Both the position numbers and the translations under genes were made by a program. From Novipirellula artificiosorum (GTDB taxonomy: Bacteria; Planctomycetota; Planctomycetia; Pirellulales; Pirellulaceae), in NCBI RefSeq assembly GCF_007860135.1, contig NZ_SJPV01000007.1, forward strand, positions 19,823-83,822: DNA of 64,000 bases, in the 5' to 3' direction. Positions 17,623 through 26,053 of this stretch are shown one piece after another (within the stretch, counting starts at the first letter, position 1; the number at the start of each line of letters is the position of its first letter). The notes below the pieces were generated by a model that made no database searches, was not told the DNA's origin, and saw only the letters and a list, made by a program, of their open reading frames with translations.

Positions 17623-19938
17623 TCATAGCTTCTCTACTTTGTCGGCGCATTTCAGCATCGACTTGCCGTAATAGGGATTTCGGACTTTGTCATCAGTCTG
17701 AACCCAACTCGCACCACGACCATCGAATGCCATCGGACAATGCAACTCGAAAAGTGGTTGATCAAACTGGATCCCGAAGGATCGTTGTAACGTCAGTAGC
17801 TCGTCGGAAAGCAACGCAAAGGCCGATCGCAATGAATCAAGATCGGTCGCATTCGCGAGACGCGCCGCGATCGTTGACAAACTGTTGCGTTCAGCAGTCC
17901 AACGTTCCGCCGCTTTTTCCTTCAGTGATTCAGCATTGATGGAACTAACGGCTTTGTGAAGTCCATCGACAGCAGCCATTGCAGCATTTGCATCGTCACT
18001 CGACAACGCTTCTCCGATCGCCAAATATGGCGGTAATAACCGAGTTAGCTCTGTACGAAACTCAACCGGAACCTCAAGCGGCATCTCTGCCATGTCGTGT
18101 CCTGCATGAGCCAAACCGAACATCTTCGTCAATCGCTCGGCATGACGTTTTGTGACAAGGTAAATACGATCCGCTGGCTGCAACGTAAGGATATCCTGAC
18201 CTTCCACGGCATCGTTGTTTAACAGCATCGCAAACTCTCGCCACTGGGCTTTCATGTCACTTGAAAGCGGATTGGCATCCACCGCCGCGACCTGTAGCCC
18301 AAGCTTCTTAAATGCCTCACGAATTCTTTCTAAGTCTGCCTCTTCAATGGATTGACCAATCGCGTCCACTGCGCCGACGGTTTGATGCAGTTGAGCCTCC
18401 AGTTTCGCGGGAAGGGACATACCCGAATGTCCCGCCATCGCCTCACCACCTGCACTCGTTTTGGAGCCACCTCCGTGGTCATGACCACCGCCGCCTCCAC
18501 CTTCGGGCGTCATCATCGAAGGCTTGGCAGAAATCTGTAACGCACTGTCGAGCTTGAAGTTGCCGTTGGTGACAACCAGATCGCCTTCTTCCAATCCTGC
18601 TTTCACGAGGTAGTAGTCGCCTGCACGGGGACCGAGTACGATTTCGCGTCCTTCGTACGTCGGTTGCTCGGCATCAGGGATCTGCAGATACACGATCGCC
18701 CGCGTGCCGGTCAGCAAAGCCGCTGAGACCGGGATCACCAATGGTTTTGCGGCGTCGCTGGGTTCCGCAGTGACGTATCCGAGTGTTTCGGCTTTCACTA
18801 AGGGCATACCGCAGATCGGGCAATCACCAGGTTCATCCTTCACGATTTCGGGATGCATCGGACCGATCCATTTGCCAGCCAATGACGCATCGAGTACTCG
18901 GCCACCCGCAGCGATCTTTGAACGAACGATGGCACGAACGAACATCTCTGGTTTTAGACGCCCATCTTCGTTTGACACATTAACACGGACCTTCACCGTT
19001 CGAGTTGCCTCGTTAAGCACTGGATTGATAAACGCAACTCGCCCCTTAAACACTTCGCCGGGATACGCTTCGGTGGTGAACTCAACTTCTTGGCCATACC
19101 TGAGCCATGCCAAGTCAGATTCGTAAGCATCCATCTGGACCCACAATTTCGTCAGGTCCGCAACCGTATAGATGCGGTCGCCAGTCCGGACTCGGTCACC
19201 TTCTTGACGAAGTTTCTCGATCACGATACCGCCGACTGGTGAGTAGATCGTGATATGATCGGTGGGTTTCCGCCGCTGCTCAATTTCCTGGATTTGCTTC
19301 TCCGTGATCCCAAGCAATCGGAGTTTCTCGCGAGCCGATTCCGCTAGATCGATCGATTCGATGAACCGCGATGTGGGACGATTCACATCGGACTCAACTG
19401 CAGTGATCAATTCCTCTTGAGCCGTGTAGAGTTCTTCGCTGTAGATGTAGGCCATGTGGTCGCCTTTGTTGACTCGCACACCGGTGTAGTCGACGTACAA
19501 GCGATCCAGACGACCGGATACCCAAGCTGTAATGTGAGCTAGACTGGTTTCGTCATAATCGATCTTTCCGACCATTCGCACGTTTGCGGTCACGTACCTG
19601 CGAGTGACGGGGACCGTTTGCACGTTCATCAGTTTCTTGACATCCGAACTGATGGAAACCGTCCGCACTCCGCCAACGGATTTCTTGACCGGAACTAAGT
19701 CCATGCCACAGATCGGGCAATCGCCAGGGCCATCGCGGCGAATTTGCGGGTGCATTGAACATGTCCAAATCGCCGGCTCGGCGTCAGCCGTCGGTGCCGC
19801 AGTCGAGGCTGTCGTGCTATCACCGCTAGGAGTTGACGGACCACGTAATGACCAAGCGATGGCAAAGCCGATCACGGCAAACGCGACTGCCTGAGCGATC
19901 CAAAGTTTCCGTTGATGTCGTTTGATTAGGTCTTTCAT
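17623..19938 (-). CDS. cusB: CusB-like RND adaptor with two metal-binding domains and a DUF3347 tail
   Basis: About 771 residues from the ATG at 19938; the longer frame runs into AG-rich non-coding sequence. A signal anchor is followed by a heavy-metal-binding domain (CSMHPQI...GDCPICGMDLVP, near residue 60). The adaptor body follows (PVGGIVIEKLRQEGDRVRTG). A second metal-binding domain sits near residue 385 (GPMHPEI...GDCPICGMPLVK), inserted within the barrel region. After a His/Gly loop (GGGGGHDHGGG) comes a helical domain ending in 'HCPMAFDGRGASW' and 'VRNPYYGKSMLKCAD', which I recognise as the DUF3347 C-terminus. It delivers Cu/Ag to the pump encoded downstream. Two soft-metal sites plus DUF3347 in one chain is elaborate. 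Confidence 0.92.
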   Translation of the reverse strand: MKDLIKRHQRKLWIAQAVAFAVIGFAIAWSLRGPSTPSGDSTTASTAAPTADAEPAIWTCSMHPQIRRDGPGDCPICGMDLVPVKKSVGGVRTVSISSDVKKLMNVQTVPVTRRYVTANVRMVGKIDYDETSLAHITAWVSGRLDRLYVDYTGVRVNKGDHMAYIYSEELYTAQEELITAVESDVNRPTSRFIESIDLAESAREKLRLLGITEKQIQEIEQRRKPTDHITIYSPVGGIVIEKLRQEGDRVRTGDRIYTVADLTKLWVQMDAYESDLAWLRYGQEVEFTTEAYPGEVFKGRVAFINPVLNEATRTVKVRVNVSNEDGRLKPEMFVRAIVRSKIAAGGRVLDASLAGKWIGPMHPEIVKDEPGDCPICGMPLVKAETLGYVTAEPSDAAKPLVIPVSAALLTGTRAIVYLQIPDAEQPTYEGREIVLGPRAGDYYLVKAGLEEGDLVVTNGNFKLDSALQISAKPSMMTPEGGGGGGHDHGGGSKTSAGGEAMAGHSGMSLPAKLEAQLHQTVGAVDAIGQSIEEADLERIREAFKKLGLQVAAVDANPLSSDMKAQWREFAMLLNNDAVEGQDILTLQPADRIYLVTKRHAERLTKMFGLAHAGHDMAEMPLEVPVEFRTELTRLLPPYLAIGEALSSDDANAAMAAVDGLHKAVSSINAESLKEKAAERWTAERNSLSTIAARLANATDLDSLRSAFALLSDELLTLQRSFGIQFDQPLFELHCPMAFDGRGASWVQTDDKVRNPYYGKSMLKCADKVEKL

Positions 19939-20047
19939 ATCGTCTTTGCGTTTGGAAGAAAGAGAGTCTGGGAGATAGGGGAGTTTGGGAGACAGGGAGT
20001 CTGGGAGAATAATATGTCTCCCTGACTCCCCCTCTCCGTTTCTGTTT

Positions 20048-20959
20048 TCAGGTCTTCTCAAGCCAATCGATTAACTCACCCAGTTCGGCTTGATTGCGAA
20101 CGCCCACGGCTGTGACGCTACGCGAACCACGCCGCCACGTCGCTGCGATACTCGAATCGAGATCCACTAAGCAGCACTCCGTATCACCACATACCGTCTG
20201 ACTGGTCTTGCGATCACCAAACCACTCGGTCTTCTCATCATCGTGCTCGAACAAAACCAGCGTTGAACCGTCGCTACGCTTACAGACTGCCTTCACACAA
20301 GTGCAACATGGCATCTTCAAGACGCTCGTGGATGCCAGTGAATACCCGTCCGGTAGTCCACCGGCGACCGCTGGTCGATAGCCAACTAATTGCACAGCCG
20401 ACTCAGCGGGAACCGTCGTCCCTTCGTATTTGCTCAAGAGAAATCGTTCCGCTGCATCGGGGTCATTGGGAAGCGTCTTCAAATAGTGATCCATCGTCAT
20501 CGCGAACTCAGCACTATGTTCGTGCTCATGATCATGCACTGCCGCCATGGGACCTGTATCCGAGTCACGCGAATGACGTGCCGCTATGACGCCCAGTCCG
20601 AGTAGAATCAATACCGCGGCCGCAACTGCGAAATGTCGCAGTCCCAGCCAGCCGTTCCGCTGGGTGGGAGCAAGCAACGAAGATGTTTGGATGAGCGGAG
20701 CCAGCGACTCACCCTCAACTAGGCTGGCACCTTTCGTCGAGCTGGCGTCGAGCCGCTGGGACAGGTTCGTCCATATGGACGCGGGTGCCTCCAATTTCGG
20801 TGAGCGTGCGAACTCCTCCGTCAGACTAGCGAAACTGGCTAGTTCGGACGCACATTGTTCACACTCGGCAAGATGTTGCTTCACGGCTTCGTTTGCCGGA
20901 GTATCCAGTTCGCCATCGTAGTAGGCCGACAATTGCTGTCGAACGTCAGTGCATTTCAT
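20048..20959 (-). CDS. Zinc-finger anti-sigma-like membrane protein with Cys-rich sensor domain
   Basis: 303 residues. The N-terminus is an anti-sigma zinc-finger (zf-HC2): 'CTDVRQQLSAYYDGEL' followed by 'HLAECEQCASEL'. A membrane helix lies at about residues 106-126 (FAVAAAVLILLGLGVIAA). The extracytoplasmic part has a His/Glu stretch (HDHEHEHSAEF) and a domain with paired cysteines (MPCCTCVKAVC, CGDTECCLVD), plausible for metal sensing. It would hold an ECF sigma factor inactive until metal binds outside. No sigma-factor gene is next to it in this window, which is odd. It is the first gene of the minus-strand island, upstream of cusB, and its promoter faces the plus-strand gene at 21229. 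Confidence 0.8.
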   Translation of the reverse strand: MKCTDVRQQLSAYYDGELDTPANEAVKQHLAECEQCASELASFASLTEEFARSPKLEAPASIWTNLSQRLDASSTKGASLVEGESLAPLIQTSSLLAPTQRNGWLGLRHFAVAAAVLILLGLGVIAARHSRDSDTGPMAAVHDHEHEHSAEFAMTMDHYLKTLPNDPDAAERFLLSKYEGTTVPAESAVQLVGYRPAVAGGLPDGYSLASTSVLKMPCCTCVKAVCKRSDGSTLVLFEHDDEKTEWFGDRKTSQTVCGDTECCLVDLDSSIAATWRRGSRSVTAVGVRNQAELGELIDWLEKT

Positions 20960-21187
20960 GGCAATCGCCTTGTTTCAAAATCATTCAATTACTGAGACGC
21001 TGCCTTTTTGATGAACGCTGCGTGGGTTTTCTTCACCAAAGACCGGGAATTATCCAGAAAAAGATTCAAGTAACGATGCCATTGGCACGGATTTTCCACT
21101 TTTTCGCGAAAACCGTGAAGAAACCGAGCCGGCGACCATCTAAAGGGGTGTACGCAGGAATTCATTTCGGCGCGAAACAGAATTGCA

Positions 21188-21203
21188 ACGGAATAAAATC
21201 CGT
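21188..21203. repeat. Palindrome-like ACGGAAT-N2-AATCCGT element
   Basis: An imperfect palindrome followed by TCTAC, 25 bases upstream of the ATG at 21229 in the divergent promoter region. It matches the other CGGAAT/ATTCCG elements of the island and would suit an operator, though a dispersed genome repeat is equally possible. Confidence 0.55.
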
Positions 21204-21228
21204 TCTACTCGCACACCCCCAAAGGAAG

Positions 21229-21648
21229 ATGAAACTCTTAATTCCAACCACCCTTGCGTTAATTCTTATGGCTGGCATTTATGGCTGTAATTCACCTGAG
21301 TCAGATTCGCTACCAGCGAGCCCGTCAGCCATCGAGAATGAAAGTGGCGATCACGATTCAATGAATCACGACGAGCATGAGCATGAAGGTCACGACCACG
21401 CTCAGCACGATGCCGTTGCAAAGACCGACATGGAAAAGATGACTGAGGCACTCGCGGACCTGCCGCCCGAGGATCGGGAATCAGCGATGAAACAGCACTT
21501 CTGCCCTGTCAGCGGCGAAATGCTCGGGGTGATGGGAGAGCCTGAAAAGGTCGAAGTGAAGGGACAGACGGTATGGATTTGCTGCGACGGCTGTAAAGAC
21601 AAACTTCTTGCTGATCCAGACAAATACCTCGCCAAAATCAACAAGTAA
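21229..21648 (+). CDS. Lipoprotein with YHS-like CxxC metal-binding domain
   Basis: About 139 residues from the ATG at 21229, with AAAGGA directly upstream. The signal peptide ends in a lipobox (LILMAGIYGC). A His/Asp/Glu cluster follows (HDEHEHEGHDHAQHD). The C-terminal domain reads CPVSGEMLGVMGEP...VWICCDGCKDKL...DKYLAKI, a YHS-type small metal-binding fold with a CPV start and a CCxGC knuckle. It probably binds Cu or Ag in the periplasm. It is transcribed away from the anti-sigma gene and toward the two-domain homologue at 21769. The longer open frame upstream of 21229 has no coding character. Confidence 0.85.
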   Translation: MKLLIPTTLALILMAGIYGCNSPESDSLPASPSAIENESGDHDSMNHDEHEHEGHDHAQHDAVAKTDMEKMTEALADLPPEDRESAMKQHFCPVSGEMLGVMGEPEKVEVKGQTVWICCDGCKDKLLADPDKYLAKINK

Positions 21649-21728
21649 ATCAGAATACTTTCCGCTTCCCACCTAAACCCACTAACCGTCCGTCCTCGCT
21701 CAACGTGAGCGTGGCCTTGCAGCTATGT

Positions 21729-21742
21729 CGGAATGAATTCCG
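21729..21742. repeat. Palindrome CGGAAT-GA-ATTCCG
   Basis: A perfect palindrome followed by GCCTAC, 27 bases upstream of the ATG at 21769. It is the best-formed member of the set found around metal genes in this island. Confidence 0.7.
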
Positions 21743-21768
21743 GCCTACATTCACCCCAGAGAAACGCA

Positions 21769-22704
21769 ATGAAGATGCGCAACCTACTCGCGGCAACGGC
21801 TGTCGCGACCACGACTCTTTCCTTTTCCCCACTCGCCTCCGCTCAGATGTCGCACGCTGACCATGATCATGGTGCGATGCAGCATGCCCAATCCAGTCAC
21901 GATCACACCGCCATGACGGAATCGCCCGAGACGAGCGTTGGTCCACATGGTGGCACGGTTCAAATGGTCGGCTCGCGGAGAATCGAAACCGTCCTTGTTC
22001 CGAAAGGAATCATGTTCATGATTCTGAACTCGAAAGGAGAACCAATCGCACCACCCGATGTGGAAGGTACGGTTTCGCTACGAGTCGGCAACAACCCAAA
22101 ACTGCATACCTACCAAATGCGGATTCTGAAAAATCAAGCGGTCGGAGTCGCCGTCGATCTTTCCAAGGTCACCGACCAAGCATTGCACATGGATGTTGAG
22201 ATCACCAATATCGCTGCTAAACCAGTCTCATTCCATTCGATGTCAAAAGTCATCGGAAGTTCAACCGGTGCGGGCCTAAGTGATGAAGAACTCATTGCAT
22301 TGCAAGGAGTATGTCCGATCAGCGGCAAACCACTCGGCTCGATGGGCCAACCGCCCAAGGTGATGGTCAACGGCAAGTCACTATTTGTTTGCTGCGGCGG
22401 ATGCAGCGGCAAGGTAGAAGCATCACCTGATCAATACTTCACGAAGTTCTATTCTGCGGAAGGAGAAGAAGTTCGACCGGGCGTTTTTAAATCAACGCTC
22501 GCTGATGCCGCAGCGATAGCCGCCCAGAAAACCTGTCCGGTGATGGATGAAAAGCTCGGTGGGATGGGCGTGCCACTAAAGGTCAACGTAAAAGGAAAAG
22601 CCGTCTACATCTGTTGCGCCGGTTGTGCAAAGAAGCTTGCCGCAGAGCCAGACAAGTACCTACAAAAGCTATCCCAATCAGGCGTCACGCCCCCAGCGAT
22701 GTAG
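21769..22704 (+). CDS. Exported protein with two YHS-like metal-binding domains
   Basis: About 311 residues from the ATG at 21769, where an Ala-rich signal peptide begins (RNLLAATAVATTTLSFSPLASA). A His/Met-rich segment follows (HADHDHGAMQHAQSSHDH), then a beta-rich domain of about 120 residues that I do not recognise (GPHGGTVQMVGSRRIETVLVP). Two tandem YHS-type domains end the protein: CPISGKPLGSMGQP...FVCCGGCSGKV at about 190-235 and CPVMDEKLGGMGVP...YICCAGCAKKL at about 255-300. Each has a CCxGC knuckle like the 21229 gene product. A periplasmic Cu/Ag buffer is likely. It is probably the second gene of a two-gene plus-strand operon. Confidence 0.85.
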   Translation: MKMRNLLAATAVATTTLSFSPLASAQMSHADHDHGAMQHAQSSHDHTAMTESPETSVGPHGGTVQMVGSRRIETVLVPKGIMFMILNSKGEPIAPPDVEGTVSLRVGNNPKLHTYQMRILKNQAVGVAVDLSKVTDQALHMDVEITNIAAKPVSFHSMSKVIGSSTGAGLSDEELIALQGVCPISGKPLGSMGQPPKVMVNGKSLFVCCGGCSGKVEASPDQYFTKFYSAEGEEVRPGVFKSTLADAAAIAAQKTCPVMDEKLGGMGVPLKVNVKGKAVYICCAGCAKKLAAEPDKYLQKLSQSGVTPPAM

Positions 22705-23030
22705 TAAGCAGTACAGCCGTGAGGTACCAAGGGCGGCGTGCCGCAATCGGGTAAGTCTAAACCAAACAGACTTGTTCCGATCGCGCGCCGTCCTTCGTGC
22801 TTTCTTGTCCTGAAAAAGCGTGAGGTAGGCCGTTGTGGTACCTGGCCAACAGGGGAAACGGATGGTTGCTATGATGTGGTTGTGATTTGAGTTTGAATCC
22901 AAAATCAAGACTGCGTGTTGATCGCTGCGATCTTGGCGAACTCGACTGCTTGATGGGCCGTGTTGATCTCTCCGTCCAAGTAGGAAGCCGGCTCGCGGTA
23001 CTTAGTTTTACCGGTGCCGGCGCAGAGAGA
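22705..23030. other. Intergenic 326 bases with a short coding-like remnant
   Basis: No complete gene is seen. On the minus strand, directly after and in frame with the stop of the DUF1580 gene, about 40 codons read in a protein-like way (…YREPASYLDGEINTAHQAVEF…) before a stop near 22915. No start codon precedes them, so this may be a cut-off remnant. The segment marks the change from the metal island to plasmid-type accessory genes. Confidence 0.4.
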
Positions 23031-23318
23031 TTACAGTCCAGCAGCATCGAGTGCTGCTTGGACGGCGGCTAGATCGGACTCGGGTAGGGCAGGCGTGCGG
23101 TCGATGCTGGTGTGCAAAAACCGCTCGATCGATTCGAGTGTCGTATAGCGAATTCCGCCACTCATGACGGTTTCGAGCTTACGCCCGCGTGTCCCTTTGG
23201 TGGCCCAGCGATAGACGGTTGAATAATGAACCTTCTTTCCTCGTCGCTTTGGAACGTGACGAGGAACTTCAGAAAGTGGAATGGATGTTTCCTTACTCAA
23301 GTCGATTCGCCGGTTCAT
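23031..23318 (-). CDS. DUF1580 family protein (planctomycete HTH-like)
   Basis: 95 residues. It begins MNRRIDLSKETSIPLSEV and contains 'HYSTVYRWATKGTRG...LETVMSGG...YTTLESIERF', which I recognise as DUF1580, a short helix-turn-helix/excisionase-like family common in planctomycete genomes and their mobile elements. It probably binds DNA. Its ATG overlaps the stop of the gene at 23315-23545 by four bases, so it is the last gene of a tightly coupled four-gene operon (24132 down to 23031). Confidence 0.8.
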   Translation of the reverse strand: MNRRIDLSKETSIPLSEVPRHVPKRRGKKVHYSTVYRWATKGTRGRKLETVMSGGIRYTTLESIERFLHTSIDRTPALPESDLAAVQAALDAAGL

Positions 23319-23545
23319 CGCCCAGTTTCCTTATTGTCAAAGATCCAGCGGTAGGCTTCATCCAGTGCCAAGCGGAGTAGCGGCACGTCGTCATGACCGA
23401 ATCGACGCGATTCCTTCCAATCTTTCCCGTTTCGGTAGAGCCGAAGGGTTGATAGTGAAAACGATGAAGTGGACCTGGAACGGCGACGATAGATCCGTAC
23501 GACGACAAGGCCACGACGGATTTCATGTAGCGGTTTAGCTGCCAT
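23315..23545 (-). CDS. Small 'HEI..R' family protein, copy 1
   Basis: About 76 residues from the ATG at 23545, which overlaps the end of the preceding gene by 11 bases. The pattern 'PLHEIRRG...VVVRIY', 'RLYRNGKDWKES', 'FGHDDVPLL' and 'ALDEAYRWIF' is shared with the proteins at 23839-24132 and 24755-25033. Function unknown. The fold is probably a small beta-sheet plus a C-terminal helix, and it is basic at the N-terminus, so nucleic-acid binding is possible. It is the most diverged of the three copies. Confidence 0.7.
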   Translation of the reverse strand: MAAKPLHEIRRGLVVVRIYRRRSRSTSSFSLSTLRLYRNGKDWKESRRFGHDDVPLLRLALDEAYRWIFDNKETGR

Positions 23546-23849
23546 TGTCCACCTCACTTCCTGGAGGAACGACGTGGTCGAGACTTTCGGCATAATTGCC
23601 CATCACTTTGCGTCCTTCACTGTCCATCCACTCCGCGTCCGCGAGCGTGAGGGCCAGCGCATGGCAAAGCTTTGCGAATGCTTGGAGATCTTCTTGCCGT
23701 AAAGTAAGCGTGCGTCCATGGCCTGGAACCCGTCGCTGTACACTGAACCGGCATTCGTAACCTTCGTCACGGGAAACAGGAGAAATCAGATCACCGGCAC
23801 CAAGCGTAGCGTAGGGAGGTTTTCGATCGGGTTGGGTGTCATCTTGCAT
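23535..23849 (-). CDS. Hypothetical protein between two HEI-family genes
   Basis: 104 residues with no family I recognise. Visible features are a Pro-rich N-terminus, a central basic stretch (FSVQRRVPGHGRTLTLR) and a helical part 'EDLQAFAKLCHALALTLADAEW'. Start and stop both overlap the neighbours by 11 bases, so translation is coupled to the small proteins on either side. The strict overlaps argue that it is a real gene. Confidence 0.65.
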   Translation of the reverse strand: MQDDTQPDRKPPYATLGAGDLISPVSRDEGYECRFSVQRRVPGHGRTLTLRQEDLQAFAKLCHALALTLADAEWMDSEGRKVMGNYAESLDHVVPPGSEVDNGS

Positions 23850-24132
23850 CGTATTGCTCCCGGATCTCTTGGGCTTCGCGAGTTTGAATCGTTCGTGACC
23901 AGATCCAGGCGTAAGCCATTTCGGCGGCTTTCGCTACGACCGGCAAGTCATCACGATTGAATGAGGTGGTTTCTTTCCAGACTTCGCCGTCACGATAACT
24001 ACGCGAAACAGCGACGCTGTACCAAGTCCTTTGACCCTCGCCACCGTTTTCCCAGATCGAAACTCTGATCCGAGAAAGTTTGATTTCATGAATGGGCTTC
24101 CTGGCCGGACCTGACTGATTCGGCATACTCAT
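23839..24132 (-). CDS. Small 'HEI..R' family protein, copy 2
   Basis: About 97 residues from the ATG at 24132, which has AAGG eight bases upstream; GTG at 24141 is an alternative. It contains 'KPIHEIKLSRIRVSIWEN', 'WYSVAVSRSYRDGEVWKET', 'FNRDDLPVVAKAAEMAYAWI'. It is paralogous to the genes at 23315 and 24755. The function is unknown; I know this pattern only as a recurrent planctomycete hypothetical protein. It is the first gene of the coupled operon ending with DUF1580. Confidence 0.75.
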   Translation of the reverse strand: MSMPNQSGPARKPIHEIKLSRIRVSIWENGGEGQRTWYSVAVSRSYRDGEVWKETTSFNRDDLPVVAKAAEMAYAWIWSRTIQTREAQEIREQYDAR

Positions 24133-24141
24133 TTGCAACAC

Positions 24142-24470
24142 CTTGTTTTGATTGCGATAGAACAGGGAATAGCAACGATCAAGACGAGTGAGTCATCGAA
24201 GGTTGCTCCAAGTCTTTATGATTGCTCAGCAACGGCGATCCGAAACGCGATTTTGGGGTGAATCTGACTTCGCTCGAATCATCAGTGCTTTGATGTTGGT
24301 ATTTGCCTATTGCAATCCGAAATCATTTCATGGCACCCTCTGAAGAGTCGCGATCGCTGCGTCGCAAGCGTGGTGCGCGGGTTGAAAGAAAGCTCAGGCG
24401 AGAAGCGGAGAACTAATGTTCCACCGCTTCCCTCCCGAACAAAGATCAAGAGGTTTGATCAAGACCGAGT
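24142..24470. other. Intergenic about 330 bases, nothing recognised
   Basis: No open frame with coding character, RNA gene or strong inverted repeat was seen. The region presumably carries the promoter of the minus-strand operon starting at 24132. Confidence 0.4.
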
Positions 24471-24758
24471 TTAGTATTCACTCGGAAGCAGGACTGTCGT
24501 GGCGTGACGGCCTGCTTCCGTGATGATCCAAAACTTCGTTCCCTTGCGATCCTTATAGACCGAGAACAATCTCGATCCGACTATCAAAGCTTCTTCATTG
24601 GCTTCCCAGTCCTCTTTACAACAATCGCCCCAGTCACCGGCAAGATGACGGTGGATTGCTGCAAAGACATCCACTTGTTCAATCTCCTCGGCTGCGCCGG
24701 GGGTGACTGACAGATATCCATACTCGAATTTCGGCTTTTCTGTGATTATCAACATCAT
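24471..24758 (-). CDS. Plasmid/ICE-type conserved small protein
   Basis: 95 residues. The pattern 'GDWGDCCKEDWEANEEALIVGSRL', 'DRKGTKFWIITEAGRHATTVLLPSEY' is that of a small protein very common on conjugative plasmids and integrative elements of many phyla, often mislabelled as a restriction-system subunit. Function unknown. The ATG overlaps the stop of the gene at 24755-25033 by four bases, so they are co-translated. Its presence supports a plasmid or integrative-element origin for this stretch. Confidence 0.75.
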   Translation of the reverse strand: MMLIITEKPKFEYGYLSVTPGAAEEIEQVDVFAAIHRHLAGDWGDCCKEDWEANEEALIVGSRLFSVYKDRKGTKFWIITEAGRHATTVLLPSEY

Positions 24759-25033
24759 CGGATTGCCCCTCCTTGTTGTGCAGAATCATTCTTTACTGCG
24801 TTAATCTTTGCCTCACGACGTAGAATCCAGCCGTAAGCCATGTCGATCACCTTGTTTACAACTGGCAGATCATCACGTCCGAATGACGGGCTGCTCTGCC
24901 ATTTGCCACCTTCTTGATAGAACCGCGAGAGCGTCAAGTTGAACCACAAATCGTGATCCTTTGACTTGTTCGCCCAGATAGCGGCTCGTATCTTTCCAAT
25001 TTGGATTTCATGGGTTGGCCTTTGCTTCTCCAT
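24755..25033 (-). CDS. Small 'HEI..R' family protein, copy 3
   Basis: About 92 residues from the ATG at 25033, chosen because AGGAGG stands four bases upstream. It shares 'PTHEIQIGKIRAAIWAN', 'WFNLTLSRFYQEGGKWQSS', 'FGRDDLPVVNKVIDMAYGWI' with the two other copies. Function unknown. It is coupled to the plasmid-type protein downstream. Confidence 0.75.
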   Translation of the reverse strand: MEKQRPTHEIQIGKIRAAIWANKSKDHDLWFNLTLSRFYQEGGKWQSSPSFGRDDLPVVNKVIDMAYGWILRREAKINAVKNDSAQQGGAIR

Positions 25034-25159
25034 GACACCTCCTTTCATTGCGCACGCCGGAACTCCTATCGGTAACGACGTGCTGGGTTTGAAAACGAAC
25101 AGATCGAGACCTGTCCGTCGCTACGAGTCACGGGATTGCCGCAACTCGGTCGCTAGTTC

Positions 25160-25199
25160 GCCTCGGATCGATCGCCCGCGAGCGATTCCGATCCGAGGC
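25160..25199. repeat. Large nested hairpin 1
   Basis: GCCTCGGATCG at 25160-25170 pairs perfectly with its complement at 25189-25199, and an inner ATCGC/GCGAT pair extends the stem. It lies downstream of the minus-strand gene at 25251-25601. There is no T-run, so it is not a standard terminator. Confidence 0.7.
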
Positions 25200-25207
25200 A
25201 CAATGGT

Positions 25208-25246
25208 GCAAGTGACTAAGCCGTGCCGGACGGCGTAATCACTTGC
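25208..25246. repeat. Large nested hairpin 2
   Basis: GCAAGTGA at 25208-25215 pairs with TCACTTGC at 25239-25246, and GCCGT/ACGGC pair inside. It ends five bases before the stop of the gene at 25251. Together with hairpin 1 it forms a double structure at the 3' end of that transcript. Confidence 0.65.
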
Positions 25247-25250
25247 GAAA

Positions 25251-25601
25251 CTAACTCAGTGCTGAGGCGGCTGCTTCGGCTAACAACATCGTTAGCACGT
25301 AGATAAACACGCCTAGCACTCCGACAAACACATCACGTTTCGACAACCAGCCCGAAGACTCGGGAATCAATGGTGATGCTTGGGCTTTCTTAGGGTTCAA
25401 CAGCACTTCGGCAATGTGCGCACCGCGATAAGGAATCCCTGAAAAGAGCGAAATCGAATCCGGCAATGACTCACCCGACAAATAATGGCAACGACCATCG
25501 GTCGCTTGTATCATCATCGTGTGAATCCGCCGAGTTGTCGTTCGCCCATTCTCGGTGTGAATAACCTTGCAAAAACCTTGACCGTTGGCTGCGAGTGCCA
25601 T
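25251..25601 (-). CDS. Small protein with C-terminal membrane anchor
   Basis: About 116 residues from the ATG at 25601, with AGGAGG seven bases upstream; the frame upstream has no coding character. Residues 1-85 are soluble and contain 'RRIHTMMIQATDGRCHYLSGESLPDS'. The last 30 residues form one hydrophobic helix (VFVGVLGVFIYVLTMLLAEAAASAL) ending two residues before the stop, so it looks tail-anchored, soluble side in the cytoplasm. No family recognised. Confidence 0.65.
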   Translation of the reverse strand: MALAANGQGFCKVIHTENGRTTTRRIHTMMIQATDGRCHYLSGESLPDSISLFSGIPYRGAHIAEVLLNPKKAQASPLIPESSGWLSKRDVFVGVLGVFIYVLTMLLAEAAASALS

Positions 25602-26053
25602 AGTCAATCCTCCTTGTTTGTTGCGGCTACATACCGCATACGTTGGTTCAATCGCTTCCAATAAAGGGAGCGAGCAACGACGCCCGAAGGTATCATTGTG
25701 ATCTTTTTCCGTGGTTGATCGTTGAACTCGATTCACAGGGTTGTCTCCATCGAGAACCAATGCAAACGGCTCCAACAGGAGCCATCTGCCGACACACACA
25801 TACGAGTTGATTTGTTAAAAAATCAGCTCTCCATCCTTTGCCCCGTTGTCTCTGTCGGGCGGGATGTGAGTCGCGTGTGTCTGCTGCCACGATTTAAATT
25901 CTGGGCAGGTGGTCAGAATACTAAGTCCCTTGTTTAATCCTCGAAGGGCGTGAGGTTGATGTGCAGTCAGTATAGAAGCGTCGCCAGGACGCAAACTGCG
26001 ATTTCGAGGTGATTCTGGGTTTTGCTGTTACCGACTTTCGAGATGAGGCGCGT

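Noticed and set aside
22910..23030. Translational readthrough of the DUF1580 stop
   Set aside because: The codons after the stop look protein-like and are in frame, but no readthrough context is visible; a remnant is the simpler explanation.
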